Counted from the stretch's first letter, positions 19,539 to 28,239 are shown. The stretch: DNA of 64,000 nt from Saprospiraceae bacterium (GCA_016716185.1 JADJWV010000001.1:310001-374000); one strand, 5' to 3'. Notes: a model not told the origin generated them from the sequence alone. Program-made: numbers and translations.

Positions 19539-20432
19539 TTATCTGTGGACTTTTTGCTTAACGATACCTCCTGATACTTCTTTGATGCTGGTTATATAAA
19601 TAAATGCCTTAGGATCAATTTCTTTGATGGCCAATTGAATGCGATGAATTTCCAGTCGCGTAACGATGGTCACAATGATCTGGCAATCGTATTTAATATC
19701 AAAACTTCCTGGAAGATAACCTCGCTCACCTTTGTAAACGGAGATGGCTTTGTTGAAATCATTTACAATCATCGATTTGATGTCTTCGTCTTTTGAAGAA
19801 AGGATTGTCAATGCTGTATATTCTTCAAATCCATCGACGACGTAATCCACGGTTTTCATGGCCGTAAAATAGGTCATGATCGAATACATACCGGTTTCAA
19901 TTCCAAAATTGATCGCGGCAATAAGGATAACCAGTGAATTGAATAGCATAACCCACTCGCTGGTCGAGAATCCAAACTTTTTATTGGTGTAATCGGCAAG
20001 GACTTCCATTCCATCGATCACACCTCCGGCTTTAATGACCAGTCCGATACCCAGTCCTATAAAAAATCCGCCGAATACGGCAATGAGCACTTTGTCGTGT
20101 GTGATGGGTTCTATTTCAACAAACTGGATCGTGCAAACCAAAAGTATAATGGCCATCATGGTTTGGATGGCAAAGGTTTTTCCAATCTTCCGGTAGCCTA
20201 TATAGACGAAAGGTAAATTCAAAAAGAACAAAGCCAGTCCAATATTGATATGCATCAATTCATGAAGCAAAATAGATAAACCGGTAATCCCACCATCCAG
20301 AAATCTGTTGGGAATCATAAAGCCTTTGAAAGCAATGGTGGCCAGAATGACCCCAAGGATCATGAGAATTAAAGAATGCAGAGAAAAAATTTTATTCCAT
20401 TCAATGCTGTTTTTTACAGAGCCTTTGTGCAT
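19539..20432 (-). CDS. YitT family membrane protein
   Basis: The protein has 297 residues. Five to six hydrophobic helices make the YitT (DUF161) membrane part, with GFMIPNRFLDGGITGLSILLHE near the start, a typical family stretch. The last 80 residues (DFNKAISVYKGERGYLPG...QIIVTIVTRLEIHRIQLAIKEIDPKAFIYITSIKEVSGG) are the soluble DUF2179 domain. Function is not established. It is divergent from the FNT gene at 20542, with a 109-bp shared upstream region. Confidence 0.92.
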   Translation of the reverse strand: MHKGSVKNSIEWNKIFSLHSLILMILGVILATIAFKGFMIPNRFLDGGITGLSILLHELMHINIGLALFFLNLPFVYIGYRKIGKTFAIQTMMAIILLVCTIQFVEIEPITHDKVLIAVFGGFFIGLGIGLVIKAGGVIDGMEVLADYTNKKFGFSTSEWVMLFNSLVILIAAINFGIETGMYSIMTYFTAMKTVDYVVDGFEEYTALTILSSKDEDIKSMIVNDFNKAISVYKGERGYLPGSFDIKYDCQIIVTIVTRLEIHRIQLAIKEIDPKAFIYITSIKEVSGGIVKQKVHR

Positions 20433-20541
20433 GATTCAGCAATGATAAGCAATCGAACTGATTCCATCTTATAACCCCGCTTAAAAATTTTTTATGCTTC
20501 ACGGAAATATGATATTTTAGCATAAATTGTCTGATGAAGTT

Positions 20542-21399
20542 ATGAAAAACGAAATTTATGGATTTGATGCGTTCTCACCGGCTGAAATCGCTGAACGCAT
20601 CGAAAAAACAGGAGTCACAAAAGCAAGATTGCCCTTTCTTTCACTCTTTATGCTGGGTGCTCTTGCAGGTGGCTTCATTGCATTGGGCGCCCTGTACAGC
20701 ACGCTGATTTTTTCAGATCACTCCCTGCCATTTGGGGTTTCCAGAATACTGGGTGGAATCGCCTTTTCATTAGGCCTGATCCTGGTTGTGGTAGCAGGTG
20801 CTGAATTGTTTACCGGAAATAACTTGCTGGTGATGGCCTGGGCAGATGGGAAAATCAGTTTGAAGGAATTGGTCAGAAACTGGACGATTGTACTCCTTTC
20901 AAATTTTGCTGGTTCTGTGGTTGTGGCTTTACTCGTTAGTTTGTCTAATCACACAGACATGAACAACAAAGCTGTTCTGGAACAATACATCCGCATTGCG
21001 CAATACAAATGCAGTTTAAATTTTTCAGATGCTTTTATCAGCGGATTGATGTGCAATGTGTTGGTCTGCCTTGCGGTCTGGATGAGTCAGGCCGGGCGTT
21101 CGGTTATGGATAAGGCACTGGTCATTATTTTTCCCATCTCTGCATTTGTAGCCGCAGGTTTTGAGCACAGCATTGCCAATATGTATTTTATTCCCCTGGG
21201 AATTGTATTAAAGGAAAGTTATACCGGAGATCAGGCCGTTCATTTGATAGATGGAATGGGATTCGTCTCAAATATCGTACCTGTGATCCTTGGCAATCTC
21301 ACCGGCGGTAGTTTATTGGTCGCGCTGGTATATTACCTCATTTACCGAAGGAAAAACCTTTTTCATCGAAAAGAGGAAACCATGGATATTCCCAGCTGA
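20542..21399 (+). CDS. Formate/nitrite transporter (FNT) family channel
   Basis: The protein has 285 residues from the ATG at 20542 (an in-frame TTG 15 bp upstream is possible). Six membrane helices are visible. GAELFTGNNLLVMAW, with the GN repeat-type signature, and SDAFISGLMCNVLVCLAVWMS, with the CNxLVCLAVW motif, are diagnostic of the FNT pentameric anion channels (FocA, NirC). FEHSIANMYFIP carries the second conserved region. The transported anion (formate, nitrite or hydrosulfide) cannot be assigned. Confidence 0.93.
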   Translation: MKNEIYGFDAFSPAEIAERIEKTGVTKARLPFLSLFMLGALAGGFIALGALYSTLIFSDHSLPFGVSRILGGIAFSLGLILVVVAGAELFTGNNLLVMAWADGKISLKELVRNWTIVLLSNFAGSVVVALLVSLSNHTDMNNKAVLEQYIRIAQYKCSLNFSDAFISGLMCNVLVCLAVWMSQAGRSVMDKALVIIFPISAFVAAGFEHSIANMYFIPLGIVLKESYTGDQAVHLIDGMGFVSNIVPVILGNLTGGSLLVALVYYLIYRRKNLFHRKEETMDIPS

Positions 21400-21437
21400 T
21401 AAATTCCGTTATACCTTTAATCAGACATATAAAAACC

Positions 21438-22727
21438 ATGCGCATTCTTAAGGATCTTTCAGAACTCGTGCAGGAAAATGTGATCAGCAACGAAACTGCA
21501 GAGCGCATTACGGCTTATTACGAATTAAAACAAAGCAAACCTTCGGGTAAATTTATTTTAATATTCGGAATTTTAGGAGCATTGTTGGTTGGTACTGGTA
21601 TATTGCTGATACTTGCTCACAATTGGGATACTCTTCCGAAAATGGGAAAAACCGCATTGGCTTTTTTCTTACTCATGGCCTCCCAGTTTTTATGTGGCTA
21701 TGTCGTATTGAAGAAATCAGATCATGCCGTTTGGCGAGAAAGTGCGGCTGCATTCCTGAGTCTTTCATTAGCTTCCTGTATTTCTCTCATCAGTCAGATC
21801 TATCACATATCCGGTGATTTTAAAGTTTTCATATTGACCTGGTCGCTGTTAACACTGCCCCTGGTTTACATCATGCGTTCTTCGGTTGCAGGATTATTAT
21901 ACATTGTAGGTGCTACCCTTTATCTGATCGATTATGCCGTACGTCCGGAACAAACGTATAAAGCATTAATTTATCTGGCATTGTTATCCTTACTGCTTCC
22001 TTATTATTTAACGCATATCAAAAGAAATCTGGACCATTTTGTATTTAATATATTTCATTGGTTACTCCCCCTGTCTCTGCTCTTTATGCCGGTAACGCTT
22101 GCGCGGGATCATGGGGAGTGGGTTTTTGTCATCTATCTAAGCTTGCTTTCCATTTTTCTTAGATTGGGTAATTCGGACTATTTTCGCGAGAGACCCGGTA
22201 TTCAAAATGGATATGAAATTCTTGGGAAAGTTGGCACGATCATTCTTCTTTGGACTTTGAGTTTTGATGGATTTTGGTCCACCCTGATCAATAAAGATTT
22301 TTCGCTGAATTCATCTGTGCAAATCCCGGAATTCCTTTTTGCAACGGCCACAACATTGATAGCGAGTTTTCTGTTGTTTATTCAAATCAGGAGTAGCTCC
22401 AGAGATGATGTAAAACCCATTCAGTTTGTATATCTTCTGTTTGTCCCCATTTTTATTATTGGTTATTACCATCAAGCGTCGGTCCTTCTTGTAAACGTTC
22501 TGACTTTATTGCTTGGAATGTTGATCATCCGGCAAGGTCTTCAAACAAAAAAACTTGGTGAATTGAATACCGGGTTGATTGTCATTGCCGGGTTGGTAAT
22601 TTGCAGATTTTTTGATTCGGATCTGAGTTTCGTCTTTAAAGGTTTGTTGTTTGTGTGTATTGGACTTGGATTCTTTATCATTAATTATCGCATGCTAAAA
22701 AATAAGAACAAATATGAATCTCAATAA
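21438..22727 (+). CDS. DUF2157 integral membrane protein
   Basis: The protein has 429 residues. An N-terminal soluble segment (LSELVQENVISNETAERITAYYELK) is followed by GKFILIFGILGALLVGTGILLILAHNWD, the signature of the DUF2157 domain, then about twelve membrane helices. The 3' end overlaps the next gene by 14 bp, so the two are translationally coupled. This pair is recurrent in Bacteroidota; the biochemical role is not known. Confidence 0.88.
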   Translation: MRILKDLSELVQENVISNETAERITAYYELKQSKPSGKFILIFGILGALLVGTGILLILAHNWDTLPKMGKTALAFFLLMASQFLCGYVVLKKSDHAVWRESAAAFLSLSLASCISLISQIYHISGDFKVFILTWSLLTLPLVYIMRSSVAGLLYIVGATLYLIDYAVRPEQTYKALIYLALLSLLLPYYLTHIKRNLDHFVFNIFHWLLPLSLLFMPVTLARDHGEWVFVIYLSLLSIFLRLGNSDYFRERPGIQNGYEILGKVGTIILLWTLSFDGFWSTLINKDFSLNSSVQIPEFLFATATTLIASFLLFIQIRSSSRDDVKPIQFVYLLFVPIFIIGYYHQASVLLVNVLTLLLGMLIIRQGLQTKKLGELNTGLIVIAGLVICRFFDSDLSFVFKGLLFVCIGLGFFIINYRMLKNKNKYESQ

Positions 22728-23271
22728 AATAATTTTCCCATCTTTTCTTTTGCTGGCGATCATTCAATTATCGATTCCGGTCAAAATGATTATGGATCAA
22801 GAGGGAATTTTAAATTCCGGAACTGAGTTCCGCATGAAAGCCATGCTTGCCTATCCGGAATCGGGTTTGAGTGGAAGATACATCCGTGTTTCTTATGAAA
22901 ACGAGAAGTTCCCCATTGGCGAAAACAGTTCCTGGCAAAAAGGTGAAATTGCATTTGTTGTCTTCAAGTCAAATGAGCCCGGATTTGCATCTATCGACAC
23001 CATCTTAAAATCAAAACCGGAGGGGAGCTCCAATTATGTAAAGGCGAAAGTAAAATACATTCAGAAAGACCAACTTAATGAAGTGTATCTGGAATTTCCG
23101 TTTGAAAAATTCTTTCTGGAAGAAACCCGATTGAACGATCAATCCATGCAAAATCTTCGCAGCAGATCCGAGCAGGCGAAAATGATTTACTCCATTGTCA
23201 GGATCAAAGACGGAGAGGCTGCCATCAAAGATATACTTATCGATGACCAATCTCTACTTGAATTGGAGTAG
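22714..23271 (+). CDS. GDYXXLXY-domain protein, partner of DUF2157
   Basis: The protein has 185 residues with one N-terminal membrane helix or signal anchor (FPSFLLLAIIQLSIPVKMI), then a periplasmic domain. SGRYIRVSYE occupies the position of the GDYxxLxY motif but with Arg in place of Asp. The end (AKMIYSIVRIKDGEAAIKDILIDD) is also typical. Its start overlaps the DUF2157 gene by 14 bp, indicating co-translation and likely a complex. Confidence 0.8.
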   Translation: MNLNKIIFPSFLLLAIIQLSIPVKMIMDQEGILNSGTEFRMKAMLAYPESGLSGRYIRVSYENEKFPIGENSSWQKGEIAFVVFKSNEPGFASIDTILKSKPEGSSNYVKAKVKYIQKDQLNEVYLEFPFEKFFLEETRLNDQSMQNLRSRSEQAKMIYSIVRIKDGEAAIKDILIDDQSLLELE

Positions 23272-23294
23272 GTATTATTTTACCCGATCACAAC

Positions 23295-26018
23295 TCAATT
23301 ATTTTCCGGATTAGGATTTATCTTCTTCGCTGCTTCTTCGACTTCTTTTGTGGCCTTGCTCAACTCCTCAAGCTTTTTCTCTCTTTCTGTTTTTATTTTA
23401 TCAACAGGTAGCAGAGATTTTCCATTAAACGTAAATCCTTTTGCATCGGTGTCAATTTTAATAATGGCTTCCTTACCCAATTCTCCCGAAAGCATCCATT
23501 TGGCAAGTTCATTGATGATCTCTTTTTGAATGACCCTTTTCAATGGTCTGGCACCAAACTGCGGTTCATAGCCCAAATCCGCAAGCAAACGCAATGCCTG
23601 ATCGCTAAGTTGCATTTGAATCCCCTGTTCCTCCAGATTGGATTGCAATGATTTTAATTGTAAGCCGGCTATCTTCATGATCTCGTCTTTTGTTAAAGGC
23701 AGGAACATGATTTTATCGTCGATCCGGTTCAAAAACTCGGGTCTCAGATTTTGTTTTAGTCTTTCAAACACTTCTATTTTGGTAGTTTCCAGTATTTCTG
23801 TCCGGTGCTTTTCGCCAACCGCTTCGAGGTCCTCAAAATTTTCAAGAATGAGATCCGAACCCATGTTACTGGTCATAATGATGATCGTATTTTTAAAATT
23901 GGCAACCCGGCCTTTGCTGTCTGTAAGTCGTCCGTCATCCAGGACCTGCAATAGAATGTTGAAAGTATCCGGATGTGCTTTTTCAATTTCGTCCAATAAT
24001 ATGATTGAGTAGGGTTTCCTCCGCACGGCTTCGGTCAATTGCCCCCCTTCATCATAACCTATATATCCCGGAGGCGCACCGACCAATTTTGAAACAGCAT
24101 GCGATTCCATGTATTCGCTCATGTCGATTCTCGTCATCGCGCGTTCATCGTCAAACAATACTTCTGCAAGGGCTTTTGCAAGCTCTGTTTTACCAACACC
24201 TGTAGGTCCCAGAAAAATAAAAGAACCAATGGGTTTGTTGGGGTCTTGTAATCCCGAACGCGATCTGCGCACCGCATCAGCGACAGCGGTCACCGCTTCC
24301 TTTTGTCCGATCACGCGTTTTGCCAATTCATCTTCCAGTTGCAGCAGTTTTTGTTTTTCGCTTTGCATCATTTTTTGAAGGGGAATCCCAGTCCATTTAC
24401 TGACAACCGCTGCAATATCGTTTTCCGTAACAACATCCGATGTAAACCGGGATGCACCGGGCAATGCGTTTAATTTTTCTTCCGCTTCTTTCAATAACTT
24501 TTCCTGCTCTTTTAGATCTCCGTATTTCAGTTTGGCAACTTTTCCAAAATCACTTTCGCGTTCTGCTCTATCGGCTTCAATACTGATCTCGTCCATTTTC
24601 TTTTTGATCCGTTGAATCTGATCCACGATTTCTTTTTCCGTTTTCCAGGCGGCCCGAAGGGATTCGAGTTTTTCCTTTGCATTGGCTAAATGTCCTTCGA
24701 TCACCGCTACTTTTTTATCGTCCTGCTCTCGTTTTACGGCTTCTCTTTCGATCTCGAGCTGTCTTACTTTTCTTTCCATCTCGTCGATTTCTTCGGGGAC
24801 GCTGTCCAACTCTAACCTGAGTTTCGCAGCTGCCTCGTCGATGAGGTCAATGGCCTTATCCGGAAGTTGTCTTTCGGTAATATATCGATGCGACAATTCT
24901 GCAGCAGCAATCAGTGCCTCATCATTGATTGCAATTTTATGATAGACTTCGTACTTATCCTGAATTCCCCGTAAAATAGAAATGGTATCTTCTACTGAAG
25001 GCTCATCGATGACAACGGTCTGGAAACGACGCACCAGTGCTTTGTCGTTTTCAAAATACTTTTGGTATTCGTCGAGTGTTGTTGCTCCGATCGTGTGAAG
25101 CTCCCCTCTGGCTAAGGCCGGTTTAAGAATATTGGCAGCATCAATTGCACCCTGGCCACCTCCCGCACCAATTAGTGTGTGGATCTCATCGATGAATAAA
25201 ATAATTTTACCATTGGATTCGATCACTTCCTTAATGACTGCTTTGAGTCTTTCTTCAAATTCTCCTTTATACTTTGCTCCTGCAATCAATGCAGAAATAT
25301 CCAAAGAAAAAATCTTTTTGTCTTTCAGGTTTTCGGGCACATCACTCTTCACAATGCGCCATGCAATTCCCTCCACAATGGCAGTTTTACCCACACCCGC
25401 TTCTCCTATAAGAATTGGATTATTTTTTTTGCGTCTGCTTAAAATATGTAAAATCCTCCGGATCTCTTCGTCCCGGCCAATGATGGGATCGAGTTTTCCA
25501 CTTTCGGCAGCTGCATTAAAATTCACAGCGTATTTATTCAGGGCATTAAATGCTTCATCGCTTCCGGTATCGGTAACTTTCTTCCCTTTTCTGAGATCGA
25601 GAATGGCCTGTTTCAAACCCTCGACGGTTATGTTATTGCTTTTTAATATTTTGGAAGTAGCATCGGTTCCCTTGAGCAAGGCCATCAACATGGCATCTAA
25701 TGAAATATAGTCATCTCCAAATTCCTTGCTGATGGATTTTGCTTTCAAGAGAATGTTATTGGCTTCATTGGATAGATATTGCTTTTGGGAATCCATCACG
25801 CGTGGAAGCTTGCGTATCTCAGTGTCCAATTCAAATTTTATCTTCGGCATCGAAGCTCCCATTTTCTCAAATAAAAATTCAACCAGCTTTTCGTCTGTTT
25901 CAATGATGGCTTTGCAAACATGGGAAGTATCAACAACTTGTTGCTCCAGTCCAGCTGCGATTTGTTGTGCTTTTAAAATGGCATCTTGTGCTTTAATGGT
26001 AAAGTTCTCGTAGGTCAT
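23295..26018 (-). CDS. clpB: ATP-dependent disaggregase ClpB
   Basis: The protein has 907 residues. An N-terminal Clp_N repeat domain (FTIKAQDAILKAQQIA) is followed by the first AAA+ ring (Walker A GEAGVGKTAIVEG), the long coiled-coil middle domain of ClpB (about residues 400-530) that distinguishes it from ClpA/ClpC, the second AAA+ ring (GPTGVGKTELAKA) and the D2-small domain. With DnaK it rescues aggregated proteins after heat stress. The C-terminal tail (about 45 residues, Lys/Glu-rich) is longer than in E. coli. Confidence 0.97.
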   Translation of the reverse strand: MTYENFTIKAQDAILKAQQIAAGLEQQVVDTSHVCKAIIETDEKLVEFLFEKMGASMPKIKFELDTEIRKLPRVMDSQKQYLSNEANNILLKAKSISKEFGDDYISLDAMLMALLKGTDATSKILKSNNITVEGLKQAILDLRKGKKVTDTGSDEAFNALNKYAVNFNAAAESGKLDPIIGRDEEIRRILHILSRRKKNNPILIGEAGVGKTAIVEGIAWRIVKSDVPENLKDKKIFSLDISALIAGAKYKGEFEERLKAVIKEVIESNGKIILFIDEIHTLIGAGGGQGAIDAANILKPALARGELHTIGATTLDEYQKYFENDKALVRRFQTVVIDEPSVEDTISILRGIQDKYEVYHKIAINDEALIAAAELSHRYITERQLPDKAIDLIDEAAAKLRLELDSVPEEIDEMERKVRQLEIEREAVKREQDDKKVAVIEGHLANAKEKLESLRAAWKTEKEIVDQIQRIKKKMDEISIEADRAERESDFGKVAKLKYGDLKEQEKLLKEAEEKLNALPGASRFTSDVVTENDIAAVVSKWTGIPLQKMMQSEKQKLLQLEDELAKRVIGQKEAVTAVADAVRRSRSGLQDPNKPIGSFIFLGPTGVGKTELAKALAEVLFDDERAMTRIDMSEYMESHAVSKLVGAPPGYIGYDEGGQLTEAVRRKPYSIILLDEIEKAHPDTFNILLQVLDDGRLTDSKGRVANFKNTIIIMTSNMGSDLILENFEDLEAVGEKHRTEILETTKIEVFERLKQNLRPEFLNRIDDKIMFLPLTKDEIMKIAGLQLKSLQSNLEEQGIQMQLSDQALRLLADLGYEPQFGARPLKRVIQKEIINELAKWMLSGELGKEAIIKIDTDAKGFTFNGKSLLPVDKIKTEREKKLEELSKATKEVEEAAKKINPNPENN

Positions 26019-26186
26019 ATTTATTTATTGATACTTAGGCATCATCAAATTCATCACCAAATTAAAAATTATGCCAGGATGTCTTGTTTTAGAAGATTTA
26101 TTTCCCATTATAAGTCAATTATCTGCCAATTTGACCTAAAATTTTGTTTTGGAAAGCTTCAGCAATGTGAAACATTAAATTTGAGC

Positions 26187-26630
26187 TCATTCTGCCAGAT
26201 TTTCCAATTTCACTGCCTGCCTTGCCAACATTTTCCAACGGTTGTTTGCCCACATCCAGGTCTGACAAACTCCCAGTTTAAGATGAAACTTTTTATCCTC
26301 CAATTGACCAAGAATTACTGCATTAAATCTAGCAATAGCGGTATGTCCCGTTTCAAATATCACAATACTATCTTCTTCAATTGAATTATAAATTAACCTC
26401 CGGTTTCTGTTGTTTTCAATCAATTCCTGTTTGGTTTCAATCCAGCCGTTGGAATGTCCATATGTCATTTTTGAATCCAGAAGAAGGTCAAGCGTGGCCG
26501 AATCGCCGGAAACTAACGCGCTGTGCAAAAGCAGAATTTGCTGATTCAGTTGTTCATTGGACTGACCTGCCATTTCCCTTGACAGTCCAGAGCATATAAA
26601 AATGATGAGCATATTTACTACCAATTGCAT
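26187..26630 (-). CDS. DUF4440/SnoaL-like (NTF2-fold) secreted protein
   Basis: The protein has 147 residues. A signal peptide (LVVNMLIIFICSGLSREMAGQ) precedes an NTF2-like domain: LNQQILLLHSALVSGDSATLDLLLDSKMTYGHSNGW at the front and CQTWMWANNRWKMLARQAVKL at the end, both typical of DUF4440. The fold is a small cone used either as an enzyme or as a binding module; no function can be assigned. It is transcribed away from the peptide array on the other side of a 285-bp gap. Confidence 0.85.
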   Translation of the reverse strand: MQLVVNMLIIFICSGLSREMAGQSNEQLNQQILLLHSALVSGDSATLDLLLDSKMTYGHSNGWIETKQELIENNRNRRLIYNSIEEDSIVIFETGHTAIARFNAVILGQLEDKKFHLKLGVCQTWMWANNRWKMLARQAVKLENLAE

Positions 26631-26826
26631 CGTTAATTTCCTAAATTGTATTAAAAATATAAGCTGGGATAAATTTAATTCAAAATTGTTGCACAGACCT
26701 AGCGTCTTTTGTTTTTTGGCAATCGATTAATTAGTACAGACCCACTGATGTCAATCAGGGCGTTTGATCACGACTCCATCACTTACATTAGACCAATCGG
26801 TCCCAGAATTACAATAGGCAACACAT

Positions 26827-26875
26827 TTATCTACTTTCATGTGATCGGACCCTTAATCATATTGCCTCACCTTTG
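26827..26875 (+). promoter_or_regulatory. Shared regulon motif plus -7 box for the peptide array
   Basis: TTATCTACTTTCATGTGAT (26827-26845) is followed after exactly 22 bp by CACCTTTG (26868-26875), close to the Bacteroidota -7 box TAnnTTTG. The first peptide start is 40 bp further. The motif, with an imperfect inverted ATC(Y)AC...GTGAT symmetry, recurs with the same 22-bp spacing at 35516, 47171 and 48200. It may be an activator site or the upstream element of an alternative promoter. Confidence 0.75.
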
Positions 26876-26915
26876 TACTGTCAATAATATTTATTCACAA
26901 TTAAATCAATGCAAC

Positions 26916-26978
26916 ATGAAAAAATTAAACAAAATCCAAACTGCTTCGGTCAATGCAGGAGGAATTTTTTTTAATTAA
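26916..26978 (+). CDS. Double-Gly micro-precursor peptide 1 (tail IFFN)
   Basis: Twenty codons: leader MKKLNKIQTASVNAGG and tail IFFN. This is the first of ten tandem copies and the closest to the shared promoter motif. The Gly-Gly end of the leader is the expected cut site of C39 peptidases, one of which is fused to the ABC exporter at 37758. Conservation of the frame, length and leader in ten neighbouring copies is the evidence that this tiny ORF is real. Confidence 0.85.
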   Translation: MKKLNKIQTASVNAGGIFFN

Positions 26979-27054
26979 TTTATTCTCAGCTAAGCTGTTT
27001 AACCAAGACCTTTAATTCTAAACACATTTACTAAATTTTTAAAAACAAAGCAAC

Positions 27055-27117
27055 ATGAAAAAACTAAACAAATTCCAGGCAACTTCCGTAAATGCAGGAG
27101 GTTTAAGCTTGCAGTAA
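27055..27117 (+). CDS. Double-Gly micro-precursor peptide 2 (tail LSLQ)
   Basis: Twenty codons: leader MKKLNKFQATSVNAGG and tail LSLQ. The leader is identical in protein sequence to peptide 5 and the two genes are almost identical outside the tail codons. The tail ends in Gln, as in peptides 5, 10 and 11. Confidence 0.85.
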   Translation: MKKLNKFQATSVNAGGLSLQ

Positions 27118-27198
27118 AATTAATTGGCATTCTTACCCGGGCCAGGCCGAAAACCCGCAACAGAGTAGGCACATTTTTAACAACTAAATTTTAACATC

Positions 27199-27261
27199 AT
27201 GAAAAAATTAAACAAAACCCAAACCAGCTCTATCAACGCAGGTGGTATTAGTCTAAACTAA
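27199..27261 (+). CDS. Double-Gly micro-precursor peptide 3 (tail ISLN)
   Basis: Twenty codons: leader MKKLNKTQTSSINAGG and tail ISLN. Thr replaces Ile/Phe at position 7, the only polar residue there in the array. The spacer before it (27118-27198) shares the stretch GCCGAAAACCCGCAACAGAG with the spacer before peptide 6. Confidence 0.85.
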   Translation: MKKLNKTQTSSINAGGISLN

Positions 27262-27330
27262 TTTATTAGAGGGCGTTGCCGAAAACCCAGAATAGAGTAG
27301 GCTATTTTATCACTTTCTAAATTTAATCCA

Positions 27331-27393
27331 ATGAAAAAATTAAACAAAATTCAATCTGCTTCAGTCAATGCTGGCAGTTTAAAATGGAACTAA
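27331..27393 (+). CDS. Micro-precursor peptide 4 with Gly-Ser in place of Gly-Gly (tail LKWN)
   Basis: Twenty codons: leader MKKLNKIQSASVNAGS and tail LKWN. It is the only copy whose leader ends in Gly-Ser. C39 enzymes usually accept GG, GA and GS with different efficiency, so processing may be weaker or this copy may be drifting. Length and frame are intact. Confidence 0.83.
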   Translation: MKKLNKIQSASVNAGSLKWN

Positions 27394-27467
27394 ACTAAAA
27401 TTAACTTGGGTCAAACCGATAACCCAAAACAGATTTGACATTTTTAATCATTAATATTACTAACAAC

Positions 27468-27530
27468 ATGAAAAAACTAAACAAATTCCAGGCAACTTCC
27501 GTAAATGCGGGCGGAATTAAGTTACAATAA
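27468..27530 (+). CDS. Double-Gly micro-precursor peptide 5 (tail IKLQ)
   Basis: Twenty codons: leader MKKLNKFQATSVNAGG and tail IKLQ. Gene and spacer are close to peptide 2, yet two of the four tail residues differ (LSLQ against IKLQ). Confidence 0.85.
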   Translation: MKKLNKFQATSVNAGGIKLQ

Positions 27531-27609
27531 CACAATCCGCAGAACTCCCGGGGTAACGCCGAAAACCCGCAACAGAGTAGGCACTTTTTAACAACTAAAT
27601 TTTAACAAC

Positions 27610-27672
27610 ATGAAAAAATTAAACAAATTCCAAACTGCTTCAGTCAATGCTGGCGGTTTTAGGTGCAACTAA
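27610..27672 (+). CDS. Double-Gly micro-precursor peptide 6 (tail FRCN)
   Basis: Twenty codons: leader MKKLNKFQTASVNAGG and tail FRCN, the only tail with Cys. It starts the first of two 280-bp tandem units (6-7 and 8-9). Its duplicate, peptide 8, differs in protein only by Cys to Tyr. Confidence 0.85.
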   Translation: MKKLNKFQTASVNAGGFRCN

Positions 27673-27749
27673 ACTTAGAATTTTCGTTTGGCAGTGCCAA
27701 CAAAGCTCTACTGATAAAGAATTGTCTAATCATTAAAATTACTAACCAC

Positions 27750-27812
27750 ATGAAAAAACTAAACAAAATCCAGGCAAGCTCCGTAAATGCGGGGGGCCTA
27801 AGAACAAACTAA
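27750..27812 (+). CDS. Double-Gly micro-precursor peptide 7 (tail LRTN)
   Basis: Twenty codons: leader MKKLNKIQASSVNAGG and tail LRTN. Second member of the first 280-bp unit; its duplicate, peptide 9, has tail LKIN. The spacer after it is almost identical to the one after peptide 9. Confidence 0.85.
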   Translation: MKKLNKIQASSVNAGGLRTN

Positions 27813-27889
27813 TAAATAGTTATATACCGAGCAAAGTCTAAAATCTTAAAATTAAACAGGGATTTATTAAATCAACTCAATTAAACAAC

Positions 27890-27952
27890 ATGAAAAAATT
27901 AAACAAATTCCAAACTGCTTCAGTCAATGCGGGAGGTTTTAGGTACAACTAA
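27890..27952 (+). CDS. Double-Gly micro-precursor peptide 8 (tail FRYN)
   Basis: Twenty codons: leader MKKLNKFQTASVNAGG and tail FRYN. Starts exactly 280 bp after peptide 6, in the second copy of the duplicated unit. Confidence 0.85.
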   Translation: MKKLNKFQTASVNAGGFRYN

Positions 27953-28029
27953 ACTTAGAATTTTCGTTTGGCCAAGCCAACAATTCTCAACAGAGTACGT
28001 ATTGTCTAATCATTAAAATTACTAACCAC

Positions 28030-28092
28030 ATGAAAAAACTAAACAAAATCCAGACAGCTTGCATAAATGCAGGAGGCCTAAAAATAAACTAA
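28030..28092 (+). CDS. Double-Gly micro-precursor peptide 9 (tail LKIN)
   Basis: Twenty codons: leader MKKLNKIQTACINAGG and tail LKIN. Starts exactly 280 bp after peptide 7. The leader carries Cys at position 11, where all others have Ser. Confidence 0.85.
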   Translation: MKKLNKIQTACINAGGLKIN

Positions 28093-28169
28093 TGAATAGT
28101 CATATCCCGAGCAAAGTCTAAAATCTTAAAATTAAACAGGGATTTATTAAATCAACTCAATTAAACAAC

Positions 28170-28232
28170 ATGAAAAAATTAAACAAAATCCAATCCATTT
28201 CAGTCCATGCGGGAGGAATTCAATTACAATAA
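28170..28232 (+). CDS. Double-Gly micro-precursor peptide 10 (tail IQLQ)
   Basis: Twenty codons: leader MKKLNKIQSISVHAGG and tail IQLQ. Last copy of the array; His replaces Asn at position 13. A hairpin that could end transcription follows 7 bp after the stop. Confidence 0.85.
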   Translation: MKKLNKIQSISVHAGGIQLQ

Positions 28233-28239
28233 TGATTAT

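Noticed and set aside
26916..28232. CRISPR-like regular repeat array
   Set aside because: Spacing is about 140 bp, the conserved part is a coding leader with start and stop codons in every unit, the variable part is only 12 nt of codons, and no cas gene is present.
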